NCBI GenBank assembly: GCA_021773075.1
Contig: JAJFKT010000026.1
Coordinates: forward strand, 496,356-560,355
Direction: 5' to 3'
Origin: Woeseiaceae bacterium
Lineage (GTDB): Bacteria; Pseudomonadota; Gammaproteobacteria; Steroidobacterales; Woeseiaceae
Length of the DNA: 64,000 nucleotides
Positions 63,921 to 64,000 of this stretch are shown here, in pieces; positions within the stretch are counted from its first letter, which is position 1, and every line of letters starts with the position of its first letter. The notes beneath the pieces are model-generated. The model saw nothing but the letters and a program-made list of their open reading frames with translations, searched no databases and had not been told where the DNA came from. Made by a program: the position numbers and the translations under genes.

Positions 63921-64000
63921 CAGATGAGAACGACAAGCCAGGCGAAGAGTCGCAAGACGCGGAGTCCAGCGGACCGGTTGCCGGCGAGCGGCTGGCGGAG
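63917..64000 (+). CDS. RodZ-like helix-turn-helix membrane protein, partial
   Basis: Only the first 28 codons are in the window: MTDENDKPGEES, an acidic stretch, and GERLAE, which is the start of the RodZ helix-turn-helix (GERLxxAR). RodZ links MreB to the cell envelope and shapes rods. The assignment rests on this start and on the conserved rlmN-pilF-rodZ order. The start overlaps the pilW stop. Confidence 0.65.
   Translation, partial: MTDENDKPGEESQDAESSGPVAGERLAE

Overview
The window is chromosomal DNA of moderate GC from a gammaproteobacterium. The best support is the block at 52563-64000: queA-tgt-yajC-secD-secF, suhB, trmJ, an isc remnant, ndk-rlmN-pilW-rodZ, which is the classic gammaproteobacterial gene order. 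A bimodular QueF, DsbC, ZapE, the 180-kDa-class NAD-glutamate dehydrogenase and a Moco operon agree with this. The mix (cyanophycin genes, many fatty-acid oxidation genes, Na+/H+ antiporter, FadE-like dehydrogenases) suits a marine or sediment heterotroph, possibly Woeseia-like; that last step is a guess. There is no phage, insertion sequence, plasmid gene or CRISPR array, and no gene-free stretch over 300 bases.

Layout. 1-1169: 5' part of a TetR regulator gene with a palindromic promoter, and queF. 1306-6635: a cyanophycin locus, cphB-cphA followed by a second CphA-like Mur ligase that lacks the ATP-grasp domain. 6598-8006 (minus): a membrane-anchored alpha/beta hydrolase and an EVE protein. 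8136-15907 (plus): a DUF47/PiT phosphate pair, gamma-glutamyltransferase, an MFS transporter, an IclR regulator behind a near-perfect operator, and an NhaC-type antiporter that appears to start at ATT. 15951-21873 (minus): a TetR regulator, a 990-residue receiver/TonB fusion, and thrS without infC. 22018-27603: glnS, then on the minus strand a SAM hydrolase, a queuosine-precursor transporter and two acyl-CoA dehydrogenases.

27689-30477: moaA-moaC-mobA-moaD-moaE. 30520-36335: a MaoC hydratase, a cysteine synthase-glutaredoxin fusion, a PLDc_N mini-protein, a nitrilase, a degenerate SDR, tesB and gpmA. 36368-42849 (minus): gdhB, marR, zapE. 42967-47437: ETF-ubiquinone oxidoreductase, 3-hydroxyacyl-CoA dehydrogenase, thiolase and plsC. 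47669-52528: xerD, dsbC, a Nudix hydrolase, tRNA-Leu(CAA) with a good promoter, and an ECF sigma / membrane anti-sigma-like / PDZ protein operon. 52563-64000: the conserved queA-to-rodZ block, in which the isc operon is reduced to iscS-like, an IscU-like protein with one of three ligand cysteines, and iscA.

Themes. Several genes form one beta-oxidation set: two acyl-CoA dehydrogenases, MaoC hydratase, hydroxyacyl-CoA dehydrogenase, thiolase, TesB, and ETF-QO passing electrons to quinone. Queuosine genes (queF, queT/yhhQ, queA, tgt) sit at three separate places. The features most worth follow-up are the two-ligase cyanophycin locus, the receiver-TonB fusion, the collapsed isc operon, the sigma/PDZ operon, and the palindromic operators next to regulator genes.
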